Source of the DNA: Planctomycetota bacterium
Lineage (GTDB): Bacteria > Planctomycetota > UBA1135 > GCA-002686595
Direction of reading: 5' to 3'
Length of the DNA stretch: 8,762 nt
Assembly: GCA_011524785.1 (NCBI GenBank)
Contig: WTJQ01000131.1
Span: 1 to 8,762, forward strand
Numbering within the stretch: position 1 is the stretch's first letter; each line of letters begins with the position of its first letter. Shown here piece by piece: positions 1 through 6,188 of the stretch. Both the position numbers and the translations under genes were made by a program. The notes under the pieces are model-generated. The model made no database searches. It was given only the letters and a program-made list of their open reading frames with translations, and was not told the DNA's origin.

Positions 1-1614
1 GCCCCCGAGCCGGTGCCCCTGCTGCTCCAGGACATCAAGAAGGGGTCCCACGCGAACCGCAAGTTCGGATTCCAATTCGCGCCGCCCAAGGGCTGGAACA
101 ACATCGCGCTGAAGACCGACGAGGCCTACCTCGGCGCCAAGTACACGTCGGACAAGAAGTACTACTGGACCGACCCCCGCCTGAAGACGACCTCGACGCA
201 CGTCCCCGAGCTGATGGTGGTGTGCTTCGCCCGTGAGGACGAGGAGGGCGGCAAGGCCCGGCGGAGCGAGGACGACGACGGGACGGTGACCTACGAGATC
301 GTCAACCCCTACAAGACCCACGAGGAGTTCCTCGAGAAGACCGTCAGCTCCGGCTTCTACAAGGACTCCACGGAGGAGGACGAGGTCAACGGGATCAAGG
401 TCACCAAGAACGTCTACATCTGCGCGAACGGCGCCACCGAGGAGCGCTACCGGTACCTCGTCGCCTGGGTGTTCCACGGCGAGGGCATCGACTACGCCGT
501 GCAGATGGACGCGCTCGTCGACGAGTACAAGGGCCTCAAGCGCACCATCGAGCGCACGCTCAAGTCGTTCGAGCTGATCGAGCGCACCGGCGAGGACATC
601 GCCTCGGCCCAGCGCCAGAAGTTCGTGTCCTTCAGCGACATGAACAAGGGGGACGCCAAGGAGCGCAAGTCCAAGCGGGTCGAGTCGGAGTCCTGGCTCC
701 GCACGCGTGCGATGGAGAGCCTCCCCCCCGACTGGGACAGCAGCGAGGTCGATGGCGTCCTGCTCCTCAGCCACACCGACCCCAAGACCACCAAGCGCTT
801 CGGCGAGCACGTCTCGGCCATGTACAAGTGGTTCGACAAGACCTTCGACTACGTCGGCAAGGGGCAGTACGTGCGCATGCCGATCCTGCGCATCTGCGCG
901 GACCGCGAGGAGCGCTTCGCGCTCGGACGCGGGGTCAACGACGGCGAGGCCGGCGGCTACACCTACGACCGGCGGGACCTCGAGATCTACCTGGAGAAGC
1001 CCCAGGGCGGCTGGATCGGGCGCGAGATCGACCAGCTGAACGAGCGGCTCCTGTGGCTGTGGTTCAGCGACCGGGACTGGGACGTCTTCGATGCCATGCC
1101 CGGGTGGCTCCAGAGCGGCCTCCAGTTCGTGATCCGCGGGGCGCGCCCGGACGGGCGCAAGATGGGCTTCCGCGAGAACGACGCCGACCGCATCAACACC
1201 AAGCAGTTCCAGGGACAGGACCAGGGCATCACCCCGCGGGAGATGCTGACCCTCAAGCAGGCCGACTACAACGGCCCCGAGGCCAACCGCTACCTGTCCC
1301 AGGCCACGGCCTTCGTGCGCTACCTGCTCTCCCCGGAGTCCCGCCGCGACAAGCTCGCCAAGGACTTCCTCGAGGACTACCTCGTCGCCCTCAAGGAGGT
1401 GACCCAGGAGGTCCAGGACAAGTACGAGGCCGAGCTGGACGCACAGCGTGGTCCCGAGACCGAGGAGGAGGAGGAGCAGATGATGCAGCGTCGTCGTGAG
1501 ATCTTCGCCCGCTCCGAGGCCGAGATCCTGGAGGGCGCCATGGAGAAGGCCTTCTCCAAGTGGAGCGACAAGGACTGGAAGAAGCTGAACGACAACTTCC
1601 TCCGCTGGCTCTGA
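1..1614 (+). CDS. Catalytically dead DUF1570-like (gluzincin-fold) protein with N-terminal PsbP/DcrB-like domain, 5' partial
   Basis: The frame is open from base 1, and the first in-frame start (GTG at 13) has no visible leader, so the true start and probably a signal peptide lie outside the window. Numbering from that GTG, residues 17-190 resemble a PsbP/DcrB-type domain (GFQFAPPKGW near the start, KSFELI at the end). A charged linker follows to about 230. Residues 235-533 follow the order of a DUF1570-like peptidase. By eye, YTYDRRDLEIYL matches the strand before the active helix, NERLL (343-347) sits where HExxH belongs, and PGWLQSGLQFVI (363-374) sits where the P-WLxEGLAEY motif belongs. 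Both histidines and the third ligand (Ser368 for Glu) are therefore gone. An acidic run lies at 482-488. I infer a non-catalytic, probably exported protein, perhaps a partner of the next gene product. The frame is surely coding; the fold assignment is moderately sure. The protein is lysine-rich (about 41 in 533). Confidence 0.85.
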   Translation, partial: APEPVPLLLQDIKKGSHANRKFGFQFAPPKGWNNIALKTDEAYLGAKYTSDKKYYWTDPRLKTTSTHVPELMVVCFAREDEEGGKARRSEDDDGTVTYEIVNPYKTHEEFLEKTVSSGFYKDSTEEDEVNGIKVTKNVYICANGATEERYRYLVAWVFHGEGIDYAVQMDALVDEYKGLKRTIERTLKSFELIERTGEDIASAQRQKFVSFSDMNKGDAKERKSKRVESESWLRTRAMESLPPDWDSSEVDGVLLLSHTDPKTTKRFGEHVSAMYKWFDKTFDYVGKGQYVRMPILRICADREERFALGRGVNDGEAGGYTYDRRDLEIYLEKPQGGWIGREIDQLNERLLWLWFSDRDWDVFDAMPGWLQSGLQFVIRGARPDGRKMGFRENDADRINTKQFQGQDQGITPREMLTLKQADYNGPEANRYLSQATAFVRYLLSPESRRDKLAKDFLEDYLVALKEVTQEVQDKYEAELDAQRGPETEEEEEQMMQRRREIFARSEAEILEGAMEKAFSKWSDKDWKKLNDNFLRWL

Positions 1615-1634
1615 GCGCCCCCGCGCCCATCCCA

Positions 1635-1668
1635 CAGCCAAGACCCAGCGCCGCAGCCAAGACCCAGC
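1635..1668. repeat. Two copies of a 15-bp direct repeat
   Basis: The unit CAGCCAAGACCCAGC occurs at 1635-1649 and again at 1654-1668, giving a period of 19 bp, in the gap between the two peptidase-like genes. It looks like a small local duplication; no function is evident. Confidence 0.6.
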
Positions 1669-1698
1669 CCAGCCACCGCGAATCGAAGCCAGCCGCAT

Positions 1699-1716
1699 GC
1701 GCCCCCGGTGGGGCGC
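1699..1716 (+). other. Leader hairpin upstream of the HELSH-protein gene
   Basis: A perfect 7-bp stem (GCGCCCC at 1699-1705, GGGGCGC at 1710-1716) closes a four-base loop CGGT. A competing pairing of CCGGTG (1705-1710) with CACCGG (1726-1731) would end right beside the ribosome binding site. The inverted repeats are seen directly; any regulatory role is conjecture. Confidence 0.35.
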
Positions 1717-1730
1717 CGGCAACAGCACCG

Positions 1731-1737
1731 GAAGGAG
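1731..1737 (+). promoter_or_regulatory. Ribosome binding site deciding the 1740 start
   Basis: GAAGGAG lies two bases before the ATG at 1740. The spacing is short but the sequence is strong. It fixes the start at the methionine preceding a good signal peptide rather than earlier in the same open frame, which runs back into the preceding gene. Confidence 0.65.
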
Positions 1738-1739
1738 CC

Positions 1740-3290
1740 ATGACCATCGCCCCCATCGCGAGCCTCCGCACGCTCGCCGCCTGCACCCTCATCAGCCTCG
1801 CCACCGCGCCCCTGGGCGCAGCCGACATCCTCGAGCTCAAGGACGGCCGCGTCCTCGACGGGTTCCAGATGGAGTGGGACGACGAGGACGTGATCGTGCA
1901 CCTCGAGAACGGCGACCTGCGTGTCCCTGGCGACATGGTCCAGACGATGCTCGACGAGGAGGGAGCGGCCTTCGTGCCGCGGACCGACGAGGAGCGCGAG
2001 AAGTACGCCGAGGGGCTGGTCCCCTTCGAGGGCAAGTGGATCCCCATCGAGAAGCGCCGCAAGGCGATCGAGAAGAAGATCGAGGAGCAGCGGGAGCGCA
2101 TCGCCGAGGACCGGGCCCACTCCACGTGGGGCAACCGGCGCTTCGACGAGACCAAGAACTTCCTGTGGGAGTACACCGTCCCGCAGCACATCATCGAGGC
2201 CTTCCAGGCGCGCTGCGAGAACTACTACACCCAGTTCACCAAGGACTGGAAGGTGAAGCGCACCGGGCGCGAGAAGATGCGGATCCGCTTCTTCCAGAGC
2301 GGCCGCGAGTTCAACAAGACGGCGGCCGGCGGCGGCGGCGGGGCGCTCGCGTACTTCGTGATCATCCCGCCGTACGAGATCTGCATCTTCTACGACCGCA
2401 CGAGCTTCGAGTTCACCGAGATGGTGCTCTACCACGAGCTCTCGCACTACCTGCAGAAGCTGATCAACCAGGAGTTCCGCATCCCCCACTGGCCGGGTGA
2501 GGGCGTGTCCGAGTACTACGGTGGCGCGCTCTGGAACGACAAGAAGAAGGGCCTCGACATCGGGCTCATCCAGGAGGGGCGCCTGAGCTCGGTCCTGAGC
2601 CAGTTCGACGGCGGCAAGCGCTTCTCGCTCGTGGAGATGCTCTCCCAGCCCAAGTACGAGGACTACTCGTGGGGCTGGACGCTGGTGCACTTCATGATGG
2701 GCGACAAGCGCTACAAGAAGGGCTTCCAGAGCTACCTGAAGGGCATCGCGAACGACCGCAAGGTCAACCGCATCAAGATGGGCCTCGGCGCGCAGATCAT
2801 CGACGGGATCGAGCCCGCCGAATCGGTCGAGTACTTCAAGAAGTCCCTCAAGCTGAAGAGCGACGAGGACGTGGCGACCTTCGAGAAGGAGTGGTACGCC
2901 TACATCGACGAGGCCCTGCGCAAGGAGCTCCTCGACAGCGTCACCGGGCTCGAGAAGGCGGCCGTCAGCGCCCTGCAGGACGGCAAGCGCCTCAAGGCCA
3001 AGCGCCTCTTCCAGGAGGCCATCGACGCCGGCAGCGTGAACCCGACCATCTACGGACGCTACGCGAGCATGATGCGCGCGCTCGGCGAGGGCGGGAAGGC
3101 CCGCGACCTGCTCAAGCGCGCGGTCGAGCTCGATCCGCTCGAGGCCACTTACTGGTGGCAGCTCGGCGAGGTCACCGAGGACGCGGACCCGTCGGAGGGC
3201 GAGCGCATCAAGAAGCTGGCCCTCGAGCTGGACCCCTCGGTCGACGACAACGTGATCGACTTCGGCGGCCTCGAGAACAGCGACGGCTGA
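1740..3290 (+). CDS. Secreted DUF1570-like zinc metallopeptidase (HELSH) with SHD1-like N-terminus and C-terminal TPRs
   Basis: This 516-residue protein starts at ATG 1740 behind GAAGGAG. Residues 1-27 form a Sec signal peptide, with likely cleavage after LGA or GAA. Residues 29-60 (DILELKDGRVLDG...) resemble the SHD1-like beta segment common in planctomycete secreted proteins. A charged coiled-coil-like helix covers roughly residues 100-124. The gluzincin core holds H232-E233-L-S-H236. WPGEGVSEYY (251-260) supplies the expected third zinc ligand Glu254, and a Gly-rich run lies before the active-site strand. The WGWTLVHFMMGD segment matches the helix typical of DUF1570 proteins. TPR-like helices occupy about 405-480 (KRAVELDPLEATYWWQL). 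It is probably a periplasmic or extracellular peptidase; its substrate is unknown. It lies 125 bp after the zinc-site-less relative and is probably co-transcribed with it. It is lysine-rich, like that neighbour. Family placement is by motif only. Confidence 0.88.
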   Translation: MTIAPIASLRTLAACTLISLATAPLGAADILELKDGRVLDGFQMEWDDEDVIVHLENGDLRVPGDMVQTMLDEEGAAFVPRTDEEREKYAEGLVPFEGKWIPIEKRRKAIEKKIEEQRERIAEDRAHSTWGNRRFDETKNFLWEYTVPQHIIEAFQARCENYYTQFTKDWKVKRTGREKMRIRFFQSGREFNKTAAGGGGGALAYFVIIPPYEICIFYDRTSFEFTEMVLYHELSHYLQKLINQEFRIPHWPGEGVSEYYGGALWNDKKKGLDIGLIQEGRLSSVLSQFDGGKRFSLVEMLSQPKYEDYSWGWTLVHFMMGDKRYKKGFQSYLKGIANDRKVNRIKMGLGAQIIDGIEPAESVEYFKKSLKLKSDEDVATFEKEWYAYIDEALRKELLDSVTGLEKAAVSALQDGKRLKAKRLFQEAIDAGSVNPTIYGRYASMMRALGEGGKARDLLKRAVELDPLEATYWWQLGEVTEDADPSEGERIKKLALELDPSVDDNVIDFGGLENSDG

Positions 3291-3314
3291 CGGGCCAGGC
3301 GAGGCGGCAGGTCG

Positions 3315-3332
3315 GGCTCAGGCTCAGGCTCG
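3315..3332. repeat. Three tandem copies of a GGCTCA hexamer
   Basis: GGCTCA, GGCTCA and GGCTCG follow each other in the 49-bp gap between the two convergent genes. The last copy feeds into the stem of the hairpin at 3325-3351. This is probably slippage-derived. Confidence 0.55.
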
Positions 3333-3351
3333 CAGGGACTCAGCGAGCCTG
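3325..3351. terminator. Candidate bidirectional hairpin between convergent genes
   Basis: CAGGCTCGC (3325-3333) and GCGAGCCTG (3343-3351) form a perfect 9-bp stem with a nine-base loop. The stop codon of the minus-strand gene sits in that loop. The position, just after the end of the plus-strand gene and over the end of the converging gene, fits a shared terminator. There is no T-tract on either side, so intrinsic termination is only a possibility. Confidence 0.4.
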
Positions 3352-4593
3352 CTCGGCCGCACCTTCCAGCGACTCGCGCACCTGCTCTCGGACCTGCAGC
3401 CCGCTGATGCGCCAGCTCAGCGGGCCCTCTGCCTCGGGCCGCGCGGAGATCGTGACCTCGCCGCGGTAGCGCGTCCTTCGCGCGTGCTCGTGGCCGAAGT
3501 GGATCACCCGCCCATCGACCCGCCACTCGCTGTCGACGACGAAGCTCGCTCCCGCGGCCGAGGCGCGCGCGGAGGGCCGGGCAGCCAGGACGTCGACGCG
3601 CTCGACCCGACAGACGGCCCCGCCCTCGTCCGCCATCACGAGGCTCTCCCGGATGCCCTGGTAGAGGGGCTCCAGCAGCTCAGGGGTCACGCTGCTCGCA
3701 AGGGCCCGGAACACCCCCTGCTCGGTCGTGGCGTCGAACCCGGCGTAGACGCGCCGCAGGAGCTCGTCATGGAGCGAGCGCGCAGCATCGCCACGGGGCA
3801 CGGCGATCCGCGTCGGCCCCGCGAGGGTCCACCAGGTGCACACGAGCAGGCCAAGGACTGCCGCTGTGGTCGCGCTGAGGCGCCGCCCGCCGTGAGCAGC
3901 CATGCCTGCGAGGCCGCCGGCCATCGCGAGCAGGAGCAGGGGCAGCGCCTCGCCGGACGCGTTGCCCGAGCCCTGCGCGGCCAGTGCGGAGGGCGCGAGG
4001 TCGAGGCCGCGCTCGGTCGGCGCGTGCCAGGTCCAGGCCGGTTCGTCCGGTACCAGGACCACGTAGTCGAAGGCCCCCTCGGCGCGGAGGTGGACGGGCA
4101 TCTTCGGCGTGCCGCCACGCGTGTCGGCCGCGAAGCGCAGCCACTCCACCTCGACCGAGGCCGGCGTGGCCGGTCCCGCCAGCTCCAGCTCCACCGTGAG
4201 CGAGGGCTCGGCCCCGTAGGCTCCGGCGAACGGCCCCAGCACCTCGAGCGTGGTGCCCCTGGCCAAGGCCGACTCCCCATCCAAGCGAATGCGACCGAGC
4301 TCGGGCAGCGCGCGCCCGGCAGCGCGCAGGAGCTCCGCTCGCGCCTCCTCGGTCAGCACGGGCTCGAGAGGTGCAGCGAAGCCGAGCCACTGCCCGAGGA
4401 CCTGCTGCTCGCCGTGCAGGAAGGCGCGAACTCCGCCGCCCTCGATCGAGAGCTCGAGGAACACAGGAGGGCCCGGGTGCGGGGCGAGCAGGCGACTCCC
4501 AGCCCTCGGATCCGTCGCCGCCTCCAGGGCTCCGGCTCGCGAGGCCGCCACGCGGAGGAGCAGGGCTCCGAGGACCCCCACGCAGCGCCTCAC
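3340..4593 (-). CDS. Two-helix inner-membrane protein with two extracytoplasmic domains, function unknown
   Basis: The protein has 417 residues. The start is GTG at 4593, preceded by GGGGGA and a six-base spacer. Residues 1-22 read as a signal peptide (MRRCVGVLGALLLRVAASRAG). Residues 40-210 form a beta-rich domain (FLELSIEGGGVRAFLHG, later LTVELELAG). Two hydrophobic helices lie at about 216-233 and 242-260. The short HGGRR loop between them should face the cytoplasm, which puts both large domains outside. Residues 270-405 look like an NTF2/Tim44-like alpha+beta domain: VYAGFD helix, then VDSEWRVDG, then the distinctive GRVIHFGHEHARRTRYRGEVT, then LSWRISGLQV. I do not know a function and infer only that it works in the envelope with the TPR lipoprotein encoded 53 bp upstream. 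It contains a single lysine (K164), which is odd beside the lysine-rich genes across the hairpin. Confidence 0.83.
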   Translation of the reverse strand: MRRCVGVLGALLLRVAASRAGALEAATDPRAGSRLLAPHPGPPVFLELSIEGGGVRAFLHGEQQVLGQWLGFAAPLEPVLTEEARAELLRAAGRALPELGRIRLDGESALARGTTLEVLGPFAGAYGAEPSLTVELELAGPATPASVEVEWLRFAADTRGGTPKMPVHLRAEGAFDYVVLVPDEPAWTWHAPTERGLDLAPSALAAQGSGNASGEALPLLLLAMAGGLAGMAAHGGRRLSATTAAVLGLLVCTWWTLAGPTRIAVPRGDAARSLHDELLRRVYAGFDATTEQGVFRALASSVTPELLEPLYQGIRESLVMADEGGAVCRVERVDVLAARPSARASAAGASFVVDSEWRVDGRVIHFGHEHARRTRYRGEVTISARPEAEGPLSWRISGLQVREQVRESLEGAAEQAR

Positions 4594-4599
4594 TCGCCG

Positions 4600-4605
4600 T
4601 CCCCC
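4600..4605 (-). promoter_or_regulatory. Ribosome binding site for the 4593 GTG start
   Basis: On the minus strand GGGGGA (4605 to 4600) precedes the GTG with six bases between. A stronger GGAGGAG (4617 to 4611) is too far away (17 bases) and has no in-frame start at a usable distance. The 53-bp gap to the upstream gene contains no TA, so no -10 box is present, supporting co-transcription. Confidence 0.5.
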
Positions 4606-4646
4606 GCGCTCTCCTCCGGCGGAACGGGGTCCGCCGGTCCAAGCGC

Positions 4647-6065
4647 CTAGAGCAGCTGCCGCGTGGTGTCGACCCAGCGGCCGGTCGGCTCGAGGACGAG
4701 ATAGGCCTCGAGCACCTCGCGGGCCTCGCCCGTTCGCTCGGCGCGCACGAGGGCGTCCGCGAGCCGGACGTGGAGCGGCTCGGGCAGCTCGACCCCGTCG
4801 AGGCGCAGCGCATCGACGACCAGGTGCCACTGCTCCGCGGCCTCGGCGAACGCGCCGCGCGCGTAGAGCACGTGCCCGAGGAGCAGCCGCGCATCGACCG
4901 CGCCGGGATCCAGCGCGAGGGCCCGCGTGAGGCGCTCCTCCACGCCCTCGGCGGAGCCTCCCTCGAGCAGCTCCCCGGCCTCCCGGACGAGGATGGAGGC
5001 CTCGACGAGGCCCGCACGCGGATCGTCGGGGCTCAGGCGCAGTGCCTCCTCGACGAGCTCTCGGGCGCGCGCGGGGCCGTCCTCCGACACCGCGGCCAGC
5101 GCGGCCTCGAAGCGGCTGGCCGCCTCGTCCTCGAGCACGCGCGCTCCCGTTCCCAGGCCGGCGTCGTCGAGCCCGAGCGCACGCGCGCGCAGGAAGTGGC
5201 TCAGGGCCAGCTCGCGGTGCCCCTGGGCGAGGGCTACGACGCCGGCGTTCTTGTAGTGCAGGGACACCTCGGCCCGCAGGTCCTTGCCCGCGGCCAGGAC
5301 GGCCTCGTACTCGGTCAGGGCGCTCCCCCACTCCCCCGCGGTCATGAGGGCATCGGCGAGGAAGACCCGGGCGTCCACGTCGAGCGGGTCCCACTCCAGC
5401 GATTGGCGGGCGTGGTCGAGGGCCTCGGCCTTGTCCGTCGCCATGAACGAGCGCCCCACCAGCAGGTGGGCCTGGCCGAGAGCACGCCCCACGTAGGGCA
5501 GCTCGGGATCGACCTCGAGCGCGCGTTCGAGGAGGGCCAGCCCGGCGCGCGCCCCGCCCTGGGTGGAGAGCAGCTGGACGGCCCGTGCGCGGAGGAGAGC
5601 CGGCCCCGGCTCGGCCCCCTGGAGCGCTGCCGAGGCCGTGGCCAGCTCGGCCTCGGCGGTCTCGGCCATCCCCGCCCAGGCGTGCAGCTCGGCACTCACC
5701 GCCGTGACGCTGGGGTCCCCGGGAGCGGCACGCCGCGCCTCGGCGAGGGCGCGCTCCATCGCGGGGCGGTCGTCCTGGAGCAGCGCCAGGCGCGCGGTCA
5801 GCAGGCTGGCCTCGGGCTCCTCCGCGACGCGGACCGCCGCAGGGACGAGGGCCGCCGCCGCGGTGGCGTCGCCCCTCCCCAGGGCCTCTCGCGCCTCGGC
5901 GACGCGCGGGTCCGAGGAGCGGGCCAGCAGCGCGGGCGGGGCCAGGGCGGCCTCCCCCTTCGAGCTGGGATCCGGGCCGTCCGCGCCTCCGCCGCAGGAG
6001 GCGAGCAGCCCGAGGAGGAGGCCGGCGCCCGCGAGCGGGGAGTGGGGAGCTCGTTGATCCAGCAT
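4647..6065 (-). CDS. TPR-repeat outer-membrane or periplasmic lipoprotein
   Basis: The protein has 472 residues. I chose ATG at 6065 because it gives a compact lipoprotein signal (MLDQRAPHSPLAGAGLLLGL) ending in the lipobox LLAS-Cys24, followed by a Gly/Ser/Pro-rich tether. A GTG ten codons upstream (6095) is the alternative. Neither has a Shine-Dalgarno sequence. From about residue 50 to 465 the chain is helical and Ala/Leu-rich, with repeated TPR signatures: ARLALLQDDRPAMERALAEA, ALLERALEVDPELPYVGRAL, ARQSLEWDPLDVDARVFLADAL, RALALDPGAVDARLLLGHVLYARGAFAEAAEQW and ADALVRAERTGEAREVLEAYLVLEP. It should serve as a scaffold for protein contacts at the envelope; no enzymatic motif is visible. It is the first gene of a minus-strand pair with the two-helix membrane protein, its most likely partner, and diverges from mtaB. 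It has only four lysines. Confidence 0.87.
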   Translation of the reverse strand: MLDQRAPHSPLAGAGLLLGLLASCGGGADGPDPSSKGEAALAPPALLARSSDPRVAEAREALGRGDATAAAALVPAAVRVAEEPEASLLTARLALLQDDRPAMERALAEARRAAPGDPSVTAVSAELHAWAGMAETAEAELATASAALQGAEPGPALLRARAVQLLSTQGGARAGLALLERALEVDPELPYVGRALGQAHLLVGRSFMATDKAEALDHARQSLEWDPLDVDARVFLADALMTAGEWGSALTEYEAVLAAGKDLRAEVSLHYKNAGVVALAQGHRELALSHFLRARALGLDDAGLGTGARVLEDEAASRFEAALAAVSEDGPARARELVEEALRLSPDDPRAGLVEASILVREAGELLEGGSAEGVEERLTRALALDPGAVDARLLLGHVLYARGAFAEAAEQWHLVVDALRLDGVELPEPLHVRLADALVRAERTGEAREVLEAYLVLEPTGRWVDTTRQLL

Positions 6066-6097
6066 GGCGGGGTCGAAGGACGCGGGGCGCTGCACTC

Positions 6098-6103
6098 AGC
6101 GTA
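6098..6103 (-). promoter_or_regulatory. Weak -10 candidate for the minus-strand envelope pair
   Basis: TACGCT on the minus strand (6103 to 6098) matches TANNNT and would start transcription about 25 bases before the ATG at 6065. No convincing -35 is seen, so this is a weak call. Confidence 0.25.
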
Positions 6104-6176
6104 CGAACGCAGCATCGCACGCCCCCCACCGGGCCGGCAACTGGACGCCGCCGCCCCGCGGCGGCCATGCCGTCGA

Positions 6177-6182
6177 TACCCT
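6177..6182 (+). promoter_or_regulatory. -10 box of a probable leaderless promoter for mtaB
   Basis: TACCCT fits TANNNT and ends exactly six bases before the GTG start at 6189, so transcription would begin at or next to the start codon. No -35 hexamer is recognisable at the normal distance and no Shine-Dalgarno sequence precedes the gene. The udg gene downstream shows the same geometry. Confidence 0.45.
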
Positions 6183-6188
6183 GCGCCC

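Noticed and set aside
1740..1790. Lipobox-like LAAC at residues 12-15 of the HELSH protein
   Set aside because: The hydrophobic stretch before the Cys is too short and broken by an Arg; the hydrophobic run continues past the Cys to a good signal peptidase I site.
1377..2690. Long minus-strand open frame opposite the two peptidase-like genes
   Set aside because: It crosses two clearly coding plus-strand genes and the gap between them, its protein is low-complexity Leu/Val/Glu/Arg without motifs, and it is the usual antisense shadow in very GC-rich DNA.
4594..6168. Upstream extension of the minus-strand membrane protein to a 942-residue protein
   Set aside because: The extension lies in another frame of the TPR lipoprotein gene and is Arg/Gly/Pro-rich filler. 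The GTG at 4593 with a ribosome binding site and signal peptide is a better start.
4371..6188. Upstream extension of mtaB to a 1034-residue protein
   Set aside because: It is antisense to the lipoprotein and membrane-protein genes and lacks any motif; the first MtaB motif begins right after GTG 6189.
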